Below are positions 63,094-64,000 of a DNA stretch of 64,000 nucleotides, piece by piece; position 1 is the stretch's first letter, and each line of letters starts with the position of its first letter. The notes below the pieces were generated by a model that was given only the letters and a program-made list of their open reading frames with translations, had not been told where the DNA came from and ran no database searches. This DNA comes from Bremia lactucae (Eukaryota; Oomycota; Peronosporomycetes; Peronosporales; Peronosporaceae). Location: NCBI RefSeq assembly GCF_004359215.1, contig NC_090610.1:11670135-11734134 (forward strand), read 5' to 3'. The translations under genes and the position numbers were made by a program.

Positions 63094-64000
63094 ATGAGCC
63101 TCAACATTGATTGGGCTCATTTTCCCCACCTCTCCGAACATCATCGGGAGGTGGCAGGGCTAATGGCGCAGGGACTTGGTGAACAAGCCCTGGCCAGGCT
63201 CCTGGGTAGTCCTCCTGAGCAACATGTTGCTCAGTTGGAGCAGTTTGAGGCATTTGTGCTCGGACAGCGGAGGGCCGCGTCCGAGGCACAGAGCCATGCT
63301 GCGGCGGAGTCCGTCACTCAGACTCAGGATGAGCTGAGGCATGAGCAGGCTCGGAGCGAGGCTCTCAACAGGACTGTTGAGATGCTCTCTGCCCGGCCGC
63401 ATCAGCCGAGGCCCATTCGGATGGACCCGCCCAAGTTCGATGGAACTGCGGCGCACACGATTGTCCACTGGCTTTTAGCCGTGGAGCAATGTGGTGTCGC
63501 CCAGCTCATCGAGGACGACAGCCGGATGGTGTCGTACGCTATGTCGCATCTGCGCGGTAAGGCCTCAGAGTGGGCTTACTCGGCGCTTATGGCGGACAGA
63601 AAAGCGTTCCCCTCATGGGCGATCTTTAAGGATAAGATTCGCGCCATGTACCAGCCGCCGAACAACGAAGTGTTGCTTCAGGCGCGCTTCTTTGGGGCGC
63701 GACAGGCGAAGCGATCTCTGCAAGAGTATGTGCAAGAGATGCGCTCGCTGTCCGCATCCATAACCGTAGGTCCGATTCCGGAGCACATTAAGGTGCCCAC
63801 GTTTATGAACGGACTACGGCATGGCCCATCGCGACAGGCCCTTTTTAGAAAGGTGCCGTCGACGATGGAAGAGGCAATCCAAATTGCCTTAGTTGAGGAG
63901 CAATCCTACAACAGTGCCTCGGCGACAGCTTGGTATAAGCCGTCGGCCGAGAGGACAGATGCCACTCCTATGGAGTTGGGCAATGCAGACGTGGTCTGTT
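63094..64000 (+). CDS. Gypsy-C gag, open to the window edge
   Basis: ATG 63094 opens a frame of at least 302 codons with no stop before the right edge. It starts 'MSLNIDWAHFPHLSEHHREV', has a coiled-coil region near residues 65-110 ('SVTQTQDELRHEQARSEALN'), then the retrotransposon capsid domain: 'IRMDPPKFDGTAAHTIVHWL', 'MSHLRGKASEWAYSALMADR', 'FKDKIRAMYQPPNNEVLLQA', 'SLQEYVQEMRSLSASITVGP', 'FMNGLRHGPSRQALFRKVPS', 'EEAIQIALVEEQSYNSASAT'. A nucleocapsid knuckle should follow beyond the edge. It is 54 bp from the primer-binding site. This is the only undamaged retrotransposon gene in the window and suggests a young insertion. Confidence 0.9.
   Translation, partial: MSLNIDWAHFPHLSEHHREVAGLMAQGLGEQALARLLGSPPEQHVAQLEQFEAFVLGQRRAASEAQSHAAAESVTQTQDELRHEQARSEALNRTVEMLSARPHQPRPIRMDPPKFDGTAAHTIVHWLLAVEQCGVAQLIEDDSRMVSYAMSHLRGKASEWAYSALMADRKAFPSWAIFKDKIRAMYQPPNNEVLLQARFFGARQAKRSLQEYVQEMRSLSASITVGPIPEHIKVPTFMNGLRHGPSRQALFRKVPSTMEEAIQIALVEEQSYNSASATAWYKPSAERTDATPMELGNADVVC

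Overview
The window comes from an oomycete nuclear genome of the Phytophthora / downy-mildew type, in a retrotransposon-rich compartment. Four things support this. A captured rDNA piece at 22357-22555 carries an oomycete-type 18S/ITS1 junction. Host genes have few, short introns (about 65-85 nt). A sequence resembling the oomycete Inr+FPR core promoter lies 11-27 nt upstream of the carnitine acyltransferase ATG. The repeat fraction is mostly Ty3/Gypsy, with some Copia, MULE and pogo-like elements.

Host genes make up only a minor part. From left to right they are a decayed VPS4 AAA-ATPase pseudogene (about 7555-8450, +); VPS54, a GARP tethering subunit (9326-12889, +, nine exons, with a 22-bp tandem duplication that breaks the first reading frame); the core spliceosomal protein SmE (13036-13391, -, one intron); a carnitine acyltransferase (14361-16214, +, intronless); an FHA-PP2C protein phosphatase (26390-28170, -, one intron plus a probable missing first exon); and a secreted/type I membrane protein with a long Ser/Thr/Pro-rich ectodomain (29070-30983, -). 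VPS54 and SmE converge. SmE and the acyltransferase diverge across 0.94 kb.

The rest is nested mobile DNA. 1-2720 is a minus-strand Gypsy (here 'D') with gag, protease, 5' LTR and primer-binding site, inserted in a plus-strand Gypsy-A copy (2721-7515). 16613-26080 is a plus-strand Gypsy-A 5' half fused head-to-head to a minus-strand Gypsy-A 3' half, whose integrase is interrupted by patchwork DNA containing two rDNA pieces. 32511-32960 is a solo LTR with a 5-bp target duplication next to a pogo-like transposase relic. 35500-38040 is a MULE relic. 38696-46496 is a second head-to-head pair of Gypsy-A pieces. 47164-54053 is a minus-strand Gypsy-B with both LTRs. 54054-58240 is shuffled Copia and Gypsy-B debris. 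58600-60878 is a Gypsy-A 3' end. 62483 to the right edge is the 5' end of another Gypsy ('C') whose gag is fully open.

Two patterns stand out. First, every Gypsy-A 3' end in the window (five copies) carries a long ORF on the strand opposite to gag-pol, between integrase and the 3' LTR, with an Ala-rich N-terminus, a central Trp/Cys-containing module and a C-terminal coiled coil. Gypsy-B has an antisense ORF of similar layout in the same place. Second, Gypsy-A coding sequence is packed with short perfect hairpins (6-10 bp arms, short loops), which I do not see in the host genes. Both are read directly from the sequence; their functions are inference.
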